Source: Telluribacter roseus (lineage in GTDB: Bacteria; Bacteroidota; Bacteroidia; Cytophagales; Spirosomataceae). Taken from it: 64,000 bases of DNA. The notes under the pieces are model-generated. The model was not told the DNA's origin. It saw nothing but the letters and a program-made list of their open reading frames with translations, and did no database searches. The DNA is taken from positions 1 to 64,000 of the forward strand of contig NZ_JAFEUV020000022.1 of the NCBI RefSeq assembly GCF_017355915.2, written 5' to 3'. The position numbers and the translations under genes are program-made. Each line of letters starts with the position of its first letter. Position 1 is the stretch's first letter. Positions 33,707 to 42,725 of the stretch are shown one piece after another.

Positions 33707-35524
33707 CTATGAATGGCTCTCTGCCGTTTCAAACTGCAGCTTGATCAGGTTGGCGTACAGGCCATCCTCGATCATGGCCAGTACCTCGTGTGAGCCGGAC
33801 TCCACGATCTGTCCCTCCCGGATTACGTAGATGGTATCTACCTTGCGTATCGTAGCCAGACGGTGGGCAATCACAATGGTAGAACGGTTTTTCATCAGCT
33901 CGTCCAGGGCTTCCTGCACCAGCTTCTCCGACTCGGCATCCAGTGAGCTGGTAGCTTCGTCCAGGATCAGAATCTTAGGGTCTTTCAGAATAGCGCGGGC
34001 AATGGCAATGCGCTGACGCTGTCCGCCCGATAGTTTGATACCGCGCTCCCCTACTACCGTCTGAAACTTCTCGGGGAAAGACTCAATGAATTGAAGCGCG
34101 TTGGCTTTGCGGGCCGCTTCCCTGACCTCGGCTTCGGTAGCATCGGGGCGACCATAGGCTATGTTTTCGTAAATAGTACCTCCAAACAGCATCACCTCCT
34201 GTGGTACTACGGCAATGTTACGGCGTAGCTCCGTCAGTTCGTAGGCTGATATCGGACGTCCATCAATACGTACCTCGCCGCCCTGCGGCTCATAAAAGCG
34301 CATCAGCAGTTGTACAATAGTAGATTTTCCCGCACCGCTGTATCCGACCAGTGCTATCTTTTCACCCGCGTTGACGTCAAAGCTAATCCCTTTAAGTACC
34401 TGTACATCCGGGCGGGACGGATAGGCAAACTGCACGTTCTGATAGCTGATCTGGCCCTGTACTGTATTCTGTTGTGCCAGGGCAGGAGTTGTAGTAATAT
34501 CCACCTCCGAAGGCTCTGCTAGGATCTCCAGCAGGCGCTCCGAGGCGCCGATGGTCTTGTTGATCTGAGCGTAAATATCGCCCATACCTCCGATGGCTCC
34601 TCCGATAAAGGCAGTGTACAAGGTAAAGGTAAACAGATCAGATATACCCATCTCACCCGCCTGCACCAGTGAAGCACCGTACCAGATTACCCCCACAATA
34701 CCTCCGGTAAGAGCGAATATGATAAAGGAGACAAAGCCACCGCGGAAGGTAGCGGCACGAAGTGCGTTGTCCACTACCCGGCCCAGGGCCGTCTGGTAGC
34801 GGGCTACTTCCAGGCGTTCGTTGGTGAAAGCCTTTACGATATTCACCGACTGCAGGGTTTCTTCCACGATCACGTTGGCGGCAGCCAGTTCATCCTGTGC
34901 TTTTTTGGAGAGCTTACGAATGTAGCGGCCAAATACCATGGCAGCAATTACCAGTACCGGAAACGTAGCCATCATGAATACGGTCAGCTTCCAGGAGGTA
35001 TAGGAAATAAGTACCACCCCTGCGAGCAGAGTAGCCATCTGCCGGAAAAACTCGGCAACGGTAAATGATAGTACATCCTGCAGTTGGGTAACATCAGATG
35101 TAATGCGGCTGGTGAGCTCACCCACGCGGCGCTGCTCCAGAAATACCACGGGCAGTGTGATGATTTTACTGTATACGTCGCGGCGTACATCGGCCATGGC
35201 CCGCTCACTGACGCGGGCAAACAGGTAGATGCGCAGAAATGCAAAGACCGATTGAAATACCAGCAGGACGATCAGGAGAGCAGTAATCTGATTGATGGTA
35301 TAGGATGACCTGCCTTCAATAACCTCAACAATACTACCTACCAGCTTAGGAAAAGCCAGCGAAGTACCCGTAGACAGGATCAGGAAGATAAAGCCTACGA
35401 TAAACAACCCCTTGTACGGGAGTGTATACCTGAAAATCTTGAGGGTATTCTGTATGCCCTTCCAGCTTATTTTTTTTGCGGTGACCGAATCATCATCGTC
35501 GTCTAATCGTCTTCGTTTTGCCAT
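33707..35524 (-). CDS. ABC exporter, fused permease and ATPase (MsbA-like)
   Basis: A 605-residue half-transporter. A charged N-terminus (RRRLDDDDDS) precedes six TM helices in residues 35-335. The ATPase has Walker A VGYSGAGKST, signature LSGGQRQRIAIARA, Walker B ILILDEATSSLD and the switch His in IVIAHRLAT. It would work as a homodimer exporting a lipid, peptide or drug; the family is often annotated as MsbA or multidrug exporter, but the substrate cannot be told from sequence. It is monocistronic with its own terminator and lies 62 bases downstream of gldB on the same strand. Confidence 0.92.
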   Translation of the reverse strand: MAKRRRLDDDDDSVTAKKISWKGIQNTLKIFRYTLPYKGLFIVGFIFLILSTGTSLAFPKLVGSIVEVIEGRSSYTINQITALLIVLLVFQSVFAFLRIYLFARVSERAMADVRRDVYSKIITLPVVFLEQRRVGELTSRITSDVTQLQDVLSFTVAEFFRQMATLLAGVVLISYTSWKLTVFMMATFPVLVIAAMVFGRYIRKLSKKAQDELAAANVIVEETLQSVNIVKAFTNERLEVARYQTALGRVVDNALRAATFRGGFVSFIIFALTGGIVGVIWYGASLVQAGEMGISDLFTFTLYTAFIGGAIGGMGDIYAQINKTIGASERLLEILAEPSEVDITTTPALAQQNTVQGQISYQNVQFAYPSRPDVQVLKGISFDVNAGEKIALVGYSGAGKSTIVQLLMRFYEPQGGEVRIDGRPISAYELTELRRNIAVVPQEVMLFGGTIYENIAYGRPDATEAEVREAARKANALQFIESFPEKFQTVVGERGIKLSGGQRQRIAIARAILKDPKILILDEATSSLDAESEKLVQEALDELMKNRSTIVIAHRLATIRKVDTIYVIREGQIVESGSHEVLAMIEDGLYANLIKLQFETAESHS

Positions 35525-35585
35525 GTTAGTAGAGAAGTCTTTGTAATCTTTTGGTCACTCGTTAGCCGCTGTTGCCCGTACGAAT

Positions 35586-36611
35586 CTATTCATCATCAAT
35601 CTGTCCTTTGTATCCTGAGTCCTGTAGTATCTTGCGGGCATCGGCTATCTTCATCAGCTCGGGTAGCGTTATGTCCGGGTTCTTGGACCTGTACTGGCTT
35701 ACAATGCGCCAGCCGATCCACCGCCCAATGCCTCCGGGTACCTCGGGTCCTATTTCGGGAGTAAGCGGGCGCTCACCTACGTACTTTTGTTTCTTGAGGT
35801 CGCTGGTTTCGTACAGGAGCTTATTTTCCACGAAGAATGCCCACAACTCCGTCTGGCTGTTGTACGTGCGCGTCAGATTCTCCTCGCTGAAACCAATGAT
35901 GAGGCTGTCAGGAGCCTGAGGAGCCATATGCTTTACAAATTCAAACGACTTACCGTACCCAACCATATCGGCCAGTAGTGTACGGTCGTCAGGGGCTATC
36001 TGGTTGTATCGGTCGGCCAGGAAAAACAGAATGGAAGGTACTATTGACTCGGGTTGGTAGCGGCGCAACTGGTAGTTGTATACCTGGGGGCGGTACAGCG
36101 CCCGTTCGCCACCAAAGTAGTCCAGCCCAATAATGATCAGACTATCGGAAACGTACAGGTCGTTACCCGTGAATCCCGTGACGATAGTAGCTACCTTTGG
36201 CACTGTAAAGTCGGGATAGTAGTACTTGACGTGCCTGAAGGCACTTTCCAGCTGCTCCTGAAGCGGCTGAGCCTTAGGGGTAAATATAGAATCGATCTGT
36301 TGTTTAAATCCCCGCAGGGCATTATTGCGTATGTTCTCATAGAGCTGCGCCGCCAGCGACGATTTGTCGGGCGACGCCTCGCTGGAAGGTACTTCGGTGA
36401 AGTAGACCTTAGTCAGGAAGGGGTACTTAGCGAGAAAGTTTTCAACATCCTGTACCGACTGACTCGCAAAGAGCTCATCTTCCAGGTCCTGAATAGATAC
36501 ATTGGCCTGAATGTGGCTTACATCGGGCCCTTTTTCGGTAAGCTGGTTACAGCCTACCATCCCTACTAATGAAATGATTAAGACTAAATAGAGGAGTTGA
36601 AACAACTTCAT
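35586..36611 (-). CDS. gldB: Gliding motility lipoprotein GldB
   Basis: A lipoprotein of about 341 residues resembling GldB of gliding Bacteroidota. I start it at the internal ATG at 36611, which gives MKLFQLLYLVLIISLVGMVG followed by the lipobox Cys; the 33 codons upstream in the same frame lack a signal-like sequence and overlap a -7 box. Landmarks are FLAKYPFLTKVYF in the N-terminal half, GLDYFGGERALYRP, and PGGIGRWIGWRIVSQY near the end with LPELMKI following. GldB is required for gliding in Flavobacterium, and homologues persist in non-gliding Bacteroidota, where it may serve type IX secretion or envelope upkeep. It pairs here with the porU/porV genes further right. Confidence 0.87.
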   Translation of the reverse strand: MKLFQLLYLVLIISLVGMVGCNQLTEKGPDVSHIQANVSIQDLEDELFASQSVQDVENFLAKYPFLTKVYFTEVPSSEASPDKSSLAAQLYENIRNNALRGFKQQIDSIFTPKAQPLQEQLESAFRHVKYYYPDFTVPKVATIVTGFTGNDLYVSDSLIIIGLDYFGGERALYRPQVYNYQLRRYQPESIVPSILFFLADRYNQIAPDDRTLLADMVGYGKSFEFVKHMAPQAPDSLIIGFSEENLTRTYNSQTELWAFFVENKLLYETSDLKKQKYVGERPLTPEIGPEVPGGIGRWIGWRIVSQYRSKNPDITLPELMKIADARKILQDSGYKGQIDDE

Positions 36612-36646
36612 ACGCGCGTGGTCGAAATGCACAGTAATCAAACGTG

Positions 36647-36654
36647 CAAAAGTA
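36647..36654 (-). promoter_or_regulatory. -7 box of gldB
   Basis: TACTTTTG on the minus strand matches the Bacteroidota -7 consensus TAnnTTTG and lies 35 bases before the chosen gldB start. No good -33 TTG is at the usual spacing, so the assignment is tentative. Confidence 0.45.
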
Positions 36655-36757
36655 CAAAAAAAGTTGCAGTGGAGCTGACTAACACCAAAGTATCCGTGGG
36701 GAAACTTCACCCGTCTAGCCTATATTTTCAAAAAACTGACACACATACCTAGTACCA

Positions 36758-37606
36758 ATGCACAACACTTCTTCTCCGACAGTAAGTATTATAGGCTGTG
36801 GCTGGCTTGGGCTGCCACTAGCTAAGCACCTCCTGACCAGCCAGGAGCATTATAAGGTTATCGGCAGTACAACTACCCCCTCCAAACTGGAGCTACTGAG
36901 TGCCGCCGGGATTACCCCGGTACTGTTCAGCCTTGATCCTGAACCCAAAGGAACCCACTATTCCACACTTTTTCACAGTGATTTTATCGTTGTGGACATT
37001 CCACCCCGTCTGGCGAAACAAGGTGAGGATTTTCATACTCAGCAAGTAAAACACCTAGTGGAGCTCATAAAAAATAGTGAGGTGAAGCAGATAATTTACA
37101 TTAGCTCTACCTCTGTATACCCCGAACTGAACCGCGAAGTAAGGGAGGAAGACGTACTGGTACCCGAGCAGTCACCGGTGCCATCAATGGTAGAGGCCGA
37201 GTTGATAATGAATGGGTTACAGAGTAAATGTGACGTTGTAATACTCCGCTGCGGAGGCCTGATGGGCTATGACCGCATTCCGGGAAAGTACGTTCGGGGG
37301 AAGAAGAATCTGACAACCGGAGAGCTCCCTGTGAATTATGTACATCGGGATGATGTCGTGAACGTCATTACCTACCTCCTGAAGAACCCCGTAAAAAAAG
37401 GTGTTTTTAATGTGGTTGCGCCGCAACATCCTACGCGAAAAATGGTTTACGAGGCTTCCTGTCGCCAGTTTGGCTGGGAGTTGCCCACTTTTTTAGAGTC
37501 TGAAAGCAATGAGCCTTACAAAAGTGTATCAGGTGATAAACTAATGGCTCAGACCGGTTACTCCTACCTGTTTCCGGATCCTCTGAGCTTCTTTTATGAG
37601 ATGTAG
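36758..37606 (+). CDS. NAD(P)-binding epimerase-like protein (YeeZ type)
   Basis: A 282-residue extended short-chain dehydrogenase-like protein. It begins with the dinucleotide fold VSIIGCGWLGLPLAKHLL (GxGxxG-like, with the GWLG variant usual for this subgroup). After strand 4 comes IIYISSTSVYPELNREV, where Ser-Thr-Ser-Val-Tyr offers a possible catalytic Tyr but the usual YxxxK is absent. A later segment reads VNYVHRDDVVNVITYLL, typical of epimerases. The family is annotated as NAD-dependent epimerase or SDR oxidoreductase; its substrate is unknown. It is divergent from gldB and stands alone. Confidence 0.8.
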   Translation: MHNTSSPTVSIIGCGWLGLPLAKHLLTSQEHYKVIGSTTTPSKLELLSAAGITPVLFSLDPEPKGTHYSTLFHSDFIVVDIPPRLAKQGEDFHTQQVKHLVELIKNSEVKQIIYISSTSVYPELNREVREEDVLVPEQSPVPSMVEAELIMNGLQSKCDVVILRCGGLMGYDRIPGKYVRGKKNLTTGELPVNYVHRDDVVNVITYLLKNPVKKGVFNVVAPQHPTRKMVYEASCRQFGWELPTFLESESNEPYKSVSGDKLMAQTGYSYLFPDPLSFFYEM

Positions 37607-37893
37607 AAGCTCGTGCTGGCACTGCTCAGGTATGGTTTTTACAAATATGTGTGGAGCCGCACCGAAAAAAAGTTGAACATATAAGGCATTGTACATAATA
37701 AGGCTGTCGCGACTTGTATAAGGTAAATTAATGCTTTATATAATTCAATCTCAGAAAGCATACCTTAAAGTACATCGGAGTGTGGGGTTGCCTGTTTAGC
37801 GCTTTGGCAAGAAAGTTTAACAGAAATTGGCATATTTGTTTAACGATTATTAAATTTGATTCAACAAAATATAAACCTTATACTTTGTTTGTT

Positions 37894-38406
37894 ATGACGG
37901 CTATAGAATTCACATATAACATCCATCGGGTTTCGAAGTCTCTGAAACCATTCGCTATGCGCCTGACCCGTGATTCGGAAGATGCGAATGATCTGTTACA
38001 GGACACGCTTCTTAAGGCATTTACTAATCGCGACAAGTATACGGATGGAACAAACCTGAAGGCTTGGCTGTACACCATCATGAAGAATACGTTCATTACC
38101 AACTATCAGCGGATGGTACGTAAGAACACCTTCATCGATACTACCGATAACCTGCATTATATCAACTCCATGGAGAGCAGCACTGACAACGGTGCCTACA
38201 CCAGCTTTGCCATGGATGATATCAACCGGGCTATCGAAAATCTGGATTCGGCCTATCGGGTACCCTTCATGATGCACTTCCGGGGCTTCAAGTACCACGA
38301 AATAGCCGCCAAACTGGATATACCTATAGGAACTGTAAAGAATCGTATTCACATCGCAAGAAAGGAGCTAAAAGGAAAGCTAAAAGTTTACTCTCATTTC
38401 GACTGA
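37894..38406 (+). CDS. ECF-family RNA polymerase sigma factor
   Basis: About 170 residues from the ATG at 37894 (MTAIEFTYN); I reject the in-frame start 38 codons upstream because the preceding residues resemble no sigma factor. Sigma region 2 is RLTRDSEDANDLLQDTLLKA with KAWLYTIMKNTFITNY; region 4 is LDSAYRVPFMMHFRGFKYHE with KLDIPIGTVKNRIHIARKEL. No anti-sigma factor gene is adjacent. It lies directly before crtI-crtB, separated by a terminator; in several Bacteroidota an ECF sigma gene sits at the start of the carotenoid cluster, so control of pigment synthesis is a reasonable guess and not shown here. Confidence 0.9.
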   Translation: MTAIEFTYNIHRVSKSLKPFAMRLTRDSEDANDLLQDTLLKAFTNRDKYTDGTNLKAWLYTIMKNTFITNYQRMVRKNTFIDTTDNLHYINSMESSTDNGAYTSFAMDDINRAIENLDSAYRVPFMMHFRGFKYHEIAAKLDIPIGTVKNRIHIARKELKGKLKVYSHFD

Positions 38407-38500
38407 TTAACAACAAAGACATAAAGCATTGAGCGGTCAGTTCAGAGCCATCTGAAGGACTGCAATGAGGTAGTTTTTGGTTAAAAAGAGGAAGGTTTGG

Positions 38501-38533
38501 AAAAGTTAGATAGAATTCTGTCTAACTTTTTTT
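38501..38533 (+). terminator. Terminator of the sigma factor gene
   Basis: A 10-bp stem AAAAGTTAGA / TCTAACTTTT (38501-38510 with 38521-38530) followed by T residues lies between the sigma factor gene and crtI, so crtI should have its own promoter. Confidence 0.8.
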
Positions 38534-38566
38534 CATGCTTTAGAATCTGTACTACATACACCCTAT

Positions 38567-40051
38567 ATGACCCCTCCTAAACGAGTACTGGTAATCGGGG
38601 CTGGTTTTGCCGGCCTTTCTGCAGCTACACAACTGGCCCACGACGGCTACGATGTTACTATCCTCGAAAAAAACAGCATTCCCGGCGGACGCGCCCGTGT
38701 GTTTCGTGAGCAAGGCTTCGTATTTGATATGGGGCCCAGCTGGTACTGGATGCCCGATGTATTTGAAGACTACTTCGCCCGATTTGGCAAAAAACCTTCT
38801 GATTACTACAAGCTGGTTCGTCTGGACCCTTCTTACAAGGTAGTTTTTGGTCCGGATGAAGCCGTGGATCTGCCCGCCGGACTAACGGGGCTTCGTCAGC
38901 TATTTGAGTCGATGGAGCCGGGTAGCGGAGAGCGCCTAGACGAGTTTCTGCGGCAGGCTGCCTACAAGTACAAAGTCGGGATTGGCGAGTTTGTCTGGAA
39001 GCCTAGCCGCCGCCTTACTGAGTTTATAAGTCTCAAGCTTCTCTACGATGTAGCCCGGCTGGATGTATTCCAGTCATTCGCCCAGCACGTCCGTAAGTTT
39101 TTTAAAGATCCCCGCCTTTTGCAGCTGGTAGAGTTTCCGGTACTGTTCCTGGGAGCTACGGCCGAAAACACGCCTGCAATGTACAGCCTCATGAACTACG
39201 CCGAGATGAGCATGGGTACCTGGTACCCTATGGGAGGTATGCACGAGATTGTAAAGGGTATGGTAGCGCTGGCGGAAGAGAAAGGAGTAAAGCTGCTGCT
39301 GAATCAGAATGTAACTCGTATAGAGGTAGATAAGGGGCAGGCACGGCGAATTCATACCGATTCGGGTATATATGAAGCGGATATATTGATAGCGGGAGCT
39401 GATTATCATCACGTAGAGAATGATCTTTTAGGCGATACTTATCGTACATATGATGAAACGTACTGGAGCAAGCGAACTATGGCCCCTTCATCATTGCTTT
39501 ATTACCTGGGTATAAATAAGAGAGTACCCCGCCTGGAACACCACAATCTTTTCTTTGACGAAGATTTCAAGGTACACGCGGCCGAAATCTACGAAAGCCC
39601 GCAGTGGCCCTCTAAGCCGCTGTTTTACGTATCAGCCCCCTCTAAGACTGATCCCTCGGTGGCGCCCGAAGGGTACGAAAACCTATTTGTCCTGATTCCG
39701 GTAGCTCCTGGCCTTAGTGGTGATACAGATGCCATACGTGAGAAGTACTATAATCTGGTGATGGAGCGGCTGGAGGCGTATGTTGGGGAGCCGGTTCGGC
39801 CTCATGTGTTGTATAAGCGCATGTATGCTCATAGTGATTTCATAAAAGATTATAACTCATTCCGGGGTAATGCCTACGGTCTGGCCAATACACTGATGCA
39901 AACAGCTATACTGAAGCCTGCCCTTAAGAGTAAGAAAATCAGGAATATGTACTATACCGGGCAGCTGACTGTACCCGGTCCGGGAGTACCTCCTTCCTTA
40001 ATTTCAGGAATAGTTGTAGCCCGTGAGGTGAAGAGGGAGAATAATTTATAA
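38567..40051 (+). CDS. crtI: Phytoene desaturase
   Basis: A 494-residue FAD enzyme. The N-terminal Rossmann fold gives VLVIGAGFAGLSAATQLAHD and the acidic strand end TILEKNSIPGGRARVF. The C-terminus has the carotenoid-desaturase signature NMYYTGQLTVPGPGVPPSLI with a following GIVVARE helix. It introduces double bonds into phytoene to give lycopene or a related chromophore, acting at the membrane with a quinone as electron acceptor. crtB follows 93 bases on, so a two-gene operon is likely. Later pathway genes such as a cyclase or hydroxylase are not in this window. Confidence 0.93.
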   Translation: MTPPKRVLVIGAGFAGLSAATQLAHDGYDVTILEKNSIPGGRARVFREQGFVFDMGPSWYWMPDVFEDYFARFGKKPSDYYKLVRLDPSYKVVFGPDEAVDLPAGLTGLRQLFESMEPGSGERLDEFLRQAAYKYKVGIGEFVWKPSRRLTEFISLKLLYDVARLDVFQSFAQHVRKFFKDPRLLQLVEFPVLFLGATAENTPAMYSLMNYAEMSMGTWYPMGGMHEIVKGMVALAEEKGVKLLLNQNVTRIEVDKGQARRIHTDSGIYEADILIAGADYHHVENDLLGDTYRTYDETYWSKRTMAPSSLLYYLGINKRVPRLEHHNLFFDEDFKVHAAEIYESPQWPSKPLFYVSAPSKTDPSVAPEGYENLFVLIPVAPGLSGDTDAIREKYYNLVMERLEAYVGEPVRPHVLYKRMYAHSDFIKDYNSFRGNAYGLANTLMQTAILKPALKSKKIRNMYYTGQLTVPGPGVPPSLISGIVVAREVKRENNL

Positions 40052-40144
40052 TTTTGTTTAAAGTTGATTAAACAAAGAGGTGAGTTTTAGGTTTTAGTAT
40101 CATTAGCTATCATCTGGGTCATCTCCTCCCAAAACCGACGTTCT

Positions 40145-40996
40145 ATGCTGGAGCTATTCAACCAAACATCATTTCACTGTAGCCGGATTATTACCGAGCA
40201 GTACAGTACGTCCTTTACGTTGGGAATCCGCACGTTGGACCGCCGCTTTCACATGCCTATTTACGGCATATATGGATTTGTGCGTTGCGCCGATGAGATT
40301 GTAGATACATTCCACGATTTCGATAAGAAAGCCCTACTGGATAAGTTTCGGGAGGATACCTACAGTGCCATCAAGGACAGGATCAGTGTTAATCCGGTAC
40401 TGCATGCGTTTCAGCTGGTAGCCAACCAGTATGGGATCGAACATGAACTGATAGAATGCTTCCTGGATAGCATGGAAATGGATCTGTATGAGCAGGATTA
40501 CACTTCTGACAACTACTGCAAGTACATCTACGGCTCGGCTGAGGTAGTAGGACTCATGTGTCTGCGGGTGTTCTGCGAGGGCGACAGGGATATGTTTGAG
40601 CGGTTGCGGGATGGGGCCTGTAAACTGGGAGCGGCCTTTCAGAAAGTAAACTTCCTGCGTGACATGAAGAGTGACTACATTGAGCGCGGTCGTGTCTACT
40701 TCCCCGGTGTACAGTTCACAACCTTTGATCCGGATTCCAAGCACGAAATTGAGAAGGATATCGAAGCTGATTTTGACGCGGCCTATCAGGCAATCCTGAT
40801 GCTGCCCCGTGGGGCTCGCCAAGGAGTATACCTGGCTTATGTCTACTACCGAACGCTATTCGATAAGATCAAAAAGATACCCGCGGCCCGTATTCAGGAA
40901 GAGCGCATACGGGTAGCCGACGGTAAAAAACTGGCGCTTCTGGCGCATACCTACTTCAAATTCAGGATGAATGCCTTGATGCCTGCATTTTTTTGA
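40145..40996 (+). CDS. crtB: Phytoene synthase
   Basis: A 283-residue enzyme of the squalene/phytoene synthase family. The first aspartate-rich motif is RCADEIVDTFHDFD, and the second is NFLRDMKSDYIERGRVYFP, which binds Mg-diphosphate. It joins two geranylgeranyl diphosphates head to head into phytoene, the substrate for the product of the preceding gene. Together the pair establishes carotenoid production and predicts a pigmented organism. The first substrate, geranylgeranyl diphosphate, is also used by the GGGP synthase at 59989-60765. Confidence 0.93.
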   Translation: MLELFNQTSFHCSRIITEQYSTSFTLGIRTLDRRFHMPIYGIYGFVRCADEIVDTFHDFDKKALLDKFREDTYSAIKDRISVNPVLHAFQLVANQYGIEHELIECFLDSMEMDLYEQDYTSDNYCKYIYGSAEVVGLMCLRVFCEGDRDMFERLRDGACKLGAAFQKVNFLRDMKSDYIERGRVYFPGVQFTTFDPDSKHEIEKDIEADFDAAYQAILMLPRGARQGVYLAYVYYRTLFDKIKKIPAARIQEERIRVADGKKLALLAHTYFKFRMNALMPAFF

Positions 40997-41208
40997 GGAG
41001 TCTTTAAGGTTAACTACACACTTTCAACGTCTCTAACACTACCATCTGGGACTACCTGGTTACAAGCCCTGGGCTAACACCCCGGGCTTAATGGCTGTAT
41101 GCGCAGGTGCTAACCCTGTGTAGCTGAACATTTACCTGGTTCAGAATGAGTAGAATTCCCGTTGAACTAGCTGTATTAGTTTTCTAACCAAAACTCTGTC
41201 TGGAAACA
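40997..41208. other. Spacer with weak hairpin between crtB and the transhydrogenase
   Basis: A 10-bp stem with one mismatch (41064-41073 with 41080-41089) is not followed by a T tract. It may end the carotenoid operon but is weak. The rest is unremarkable. Confidence 0.4.
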
Positions 41209-42348
41209 TTGAAAATTGCAGTCCCCAAGGAGACGAAGCCTTTGGAAAGGCGTGTGGCTCTAACCCCCGACGTGGTCAAATCTCTTCAGAAAGCCGGATT
41301 CAGTTGTCTGATCGAAACAGGTGCCGGCGAAGCCTCCTATTTTTCGGATGACTTATACCTGCAGGCAGGTGCTCTCATCGTGCCCGACGCGGCTTCGGCC
41401 TTTGCCGAGGGTGACATTGTCCTGAAGGTCAATGCGCCGGACATAGCCGATGTGGCTCTCATGAAGGAGGGGGCCGTACTGATCTCCTACCTCTACGCCT
41501 ATACCATCCCGGAAGTAGTGGATGCGCTCAACCGCAGGAAGATCGCTGCCTTCTCTATGGATGCCGTACCTCGTATCTCGCGGGCCCAGAAGATGGATGC
41601 GCTCAGTTCGCAGGCCAACCTGGCGGGCTACAAGTCAGTACTGCTGGGTGCCAATGCTCTGGGTAAGATATTCCCGCTGATGATGACCGCCGCGGGTACC
41701 ATTACGCCCGCCCGGGTGCTGGTATTCGGAGCCGGAGTAGCGGGCCTGCAGGCTATTGCTACCGCCAAGCGTCTGGGCGCCGTAGTAGAGGCCACTGACG
41801 TGCGTCCCGAAACCAAAGAGCAGGTAGAGTCACTGGGTGGCCGCTTTCTGCAGGTGGAAGGTGCCGAAGGCGTCAAGACCGAAGGGGGCTACGCCCGCGA
41901 AGTATCGGCCGACTACCTCCAGAAGCAGCAGCAGCTCATCAGGGAGCGCATCAAAGAAGCTGATATAGCCATCACTACCGCGCTGGTGATAGGTAAAAAA
42001 GCCCCGATCCTGATTACTGAGGAAATGGTAAAGAGTATGAAAACAGGCTCGGTGATCGTGGATATGGCGGTGGAGTCAGGAGGAAACTGTGAACTGAGCG
42101 AGCTGAACAAGACGGTCGTGAAGCATGGCGTGACCATTATTGGAGAGTCTAACCTACCTTCGCTGCTGCCCGTCAACGCCAGTGAGTTGTACGCCAAGAA
42201 TATCTCAACGCTGCTGCTTCACCTGGCTAATAAGGATGGCTTCAAGTGGGAAATGGACGAAGACGTTACCAAAGGTAGCCTTATCACCTACCAGGGCGAG
42301 CTCGTGCATCCGTTCACGAAGGAGATCCTGGCCAAGGCTAGAGTCTGA
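41209..42348 (+). CDS. pntA: NAD(P) transhydrogenase, NAD-binding alpha-1 subunit
   Basis: A 379-residue cytoplasmic subunit (domain I) of the proton-translocating transhydrogenase. I use the TTG start at 41209 because it gives the family N-terminus MKIAVPKE exactly and no ATG lies nearby. NAD-binding landmarks are LVFGAGVAGLQAIATAKRLG with the acidic ATDVRPE turn, and AVESGGNCE near 285. Only the soluble domain is encoded; the membrane part is in the next small gene, so the enzyme is of the three-subunit type common in Bacteroidota and Alphaproteobacteria. The complex couples hydride transfer from NADH to NADP with proton entry, supplying NADPH. Confidence 0.93.
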   Translation: MKIAVPKETKPLERRVALTPDVVKSLQKAGFSCLIETGAGEASYFSDDLYLQAGALIVPDAASAFAEGDIVLKVNAPDIADVALMKEGAVLISYLYAYTIPEVVDALNRRKIAAFSMDAVPRISRAQKMDALSSQANLAGYKSVLLGANALGKIFPLMMTAAGTITPARVLVFGAGVAGLQAIATAKRLGAVVEATDVRPETKEQVESLGGRFLQVEGAEGVKTEGGYAREVSADYLQKQQQLIRERIKEADIAITTALVIGKKAPILITEEMVKSMKTGSVIVDMAVESGGNCELSELNKTVVKHGVTIIGESNLPSLLPVNASELYAKNISTLLLHLANKDGFKWEMDEDVTKGSLITYQGELVHPFTKEILAKARV

Positions 42349-42398
42349 TCCGCCACCCCGCGAGAAGTACATCATACAACCACAATCACTCCCGAAAC

Positions 42399-42683
42399 AT
42401 GACCCTCGAGAACTTTATATTCCTGCTCTATATACTGGTGCTGGCCAGCTACTGTGGCTTTGAGCTTATCTCCAAAGTACCCCCAACCCTGCACACGCCC
42501 CTGATGTCAGCCTCCAATGCCATATCGGGTATCACCATCGTAGGAGCTATCCTGTGCGTACGCGAAGGCGAAATCAGCAAGTACCTGGGTATGCTGGCGC
42601 TGGTACTGGCTACCATCAACGTGGTAGGTGGCTACGCCGTGACGGACCGCATGCTCCAGATGTTCAAAAAGAAAAAGGCCTAG
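42399..42683 (+). CDS. pntAB: NAD(P) transhydrogenase, membrane alpha-2 subunit
   Basis: A 94-residue membrane protein with three hydrophobic helices and the conserved block YCGFELISKVPPTLHTPLMS, then SAISGI-like SNAISGITIVGAI and a basic tail FKKKKA. It is the membrane half of the split alpha chain and contributes to the proton channel. It lies between the alpha-1 and beta genes with gaps of 50 and 42 bases, in one operon. Confidence 0.92.
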   Translation: MTLENFIFLLYILVLASYCGFELISKVPPTLHTPLMSASNAISGITIVGAILCVREGEISKYLGMLALVLATINVVGGYAVTDRMLQMFKKKKA

Positions 42684-42725
42684 TGCAGTCTCCTCTGTTT
42701 TACCAATAATCCTGCAATTCCCCAC

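Noticed and set aside
36612-36710. Upstream extension of gldB
   Set aside because: The extra 33 residues lack a signal sequence, cover a -7 box and would bury the lipoprotein signal inside the protein.
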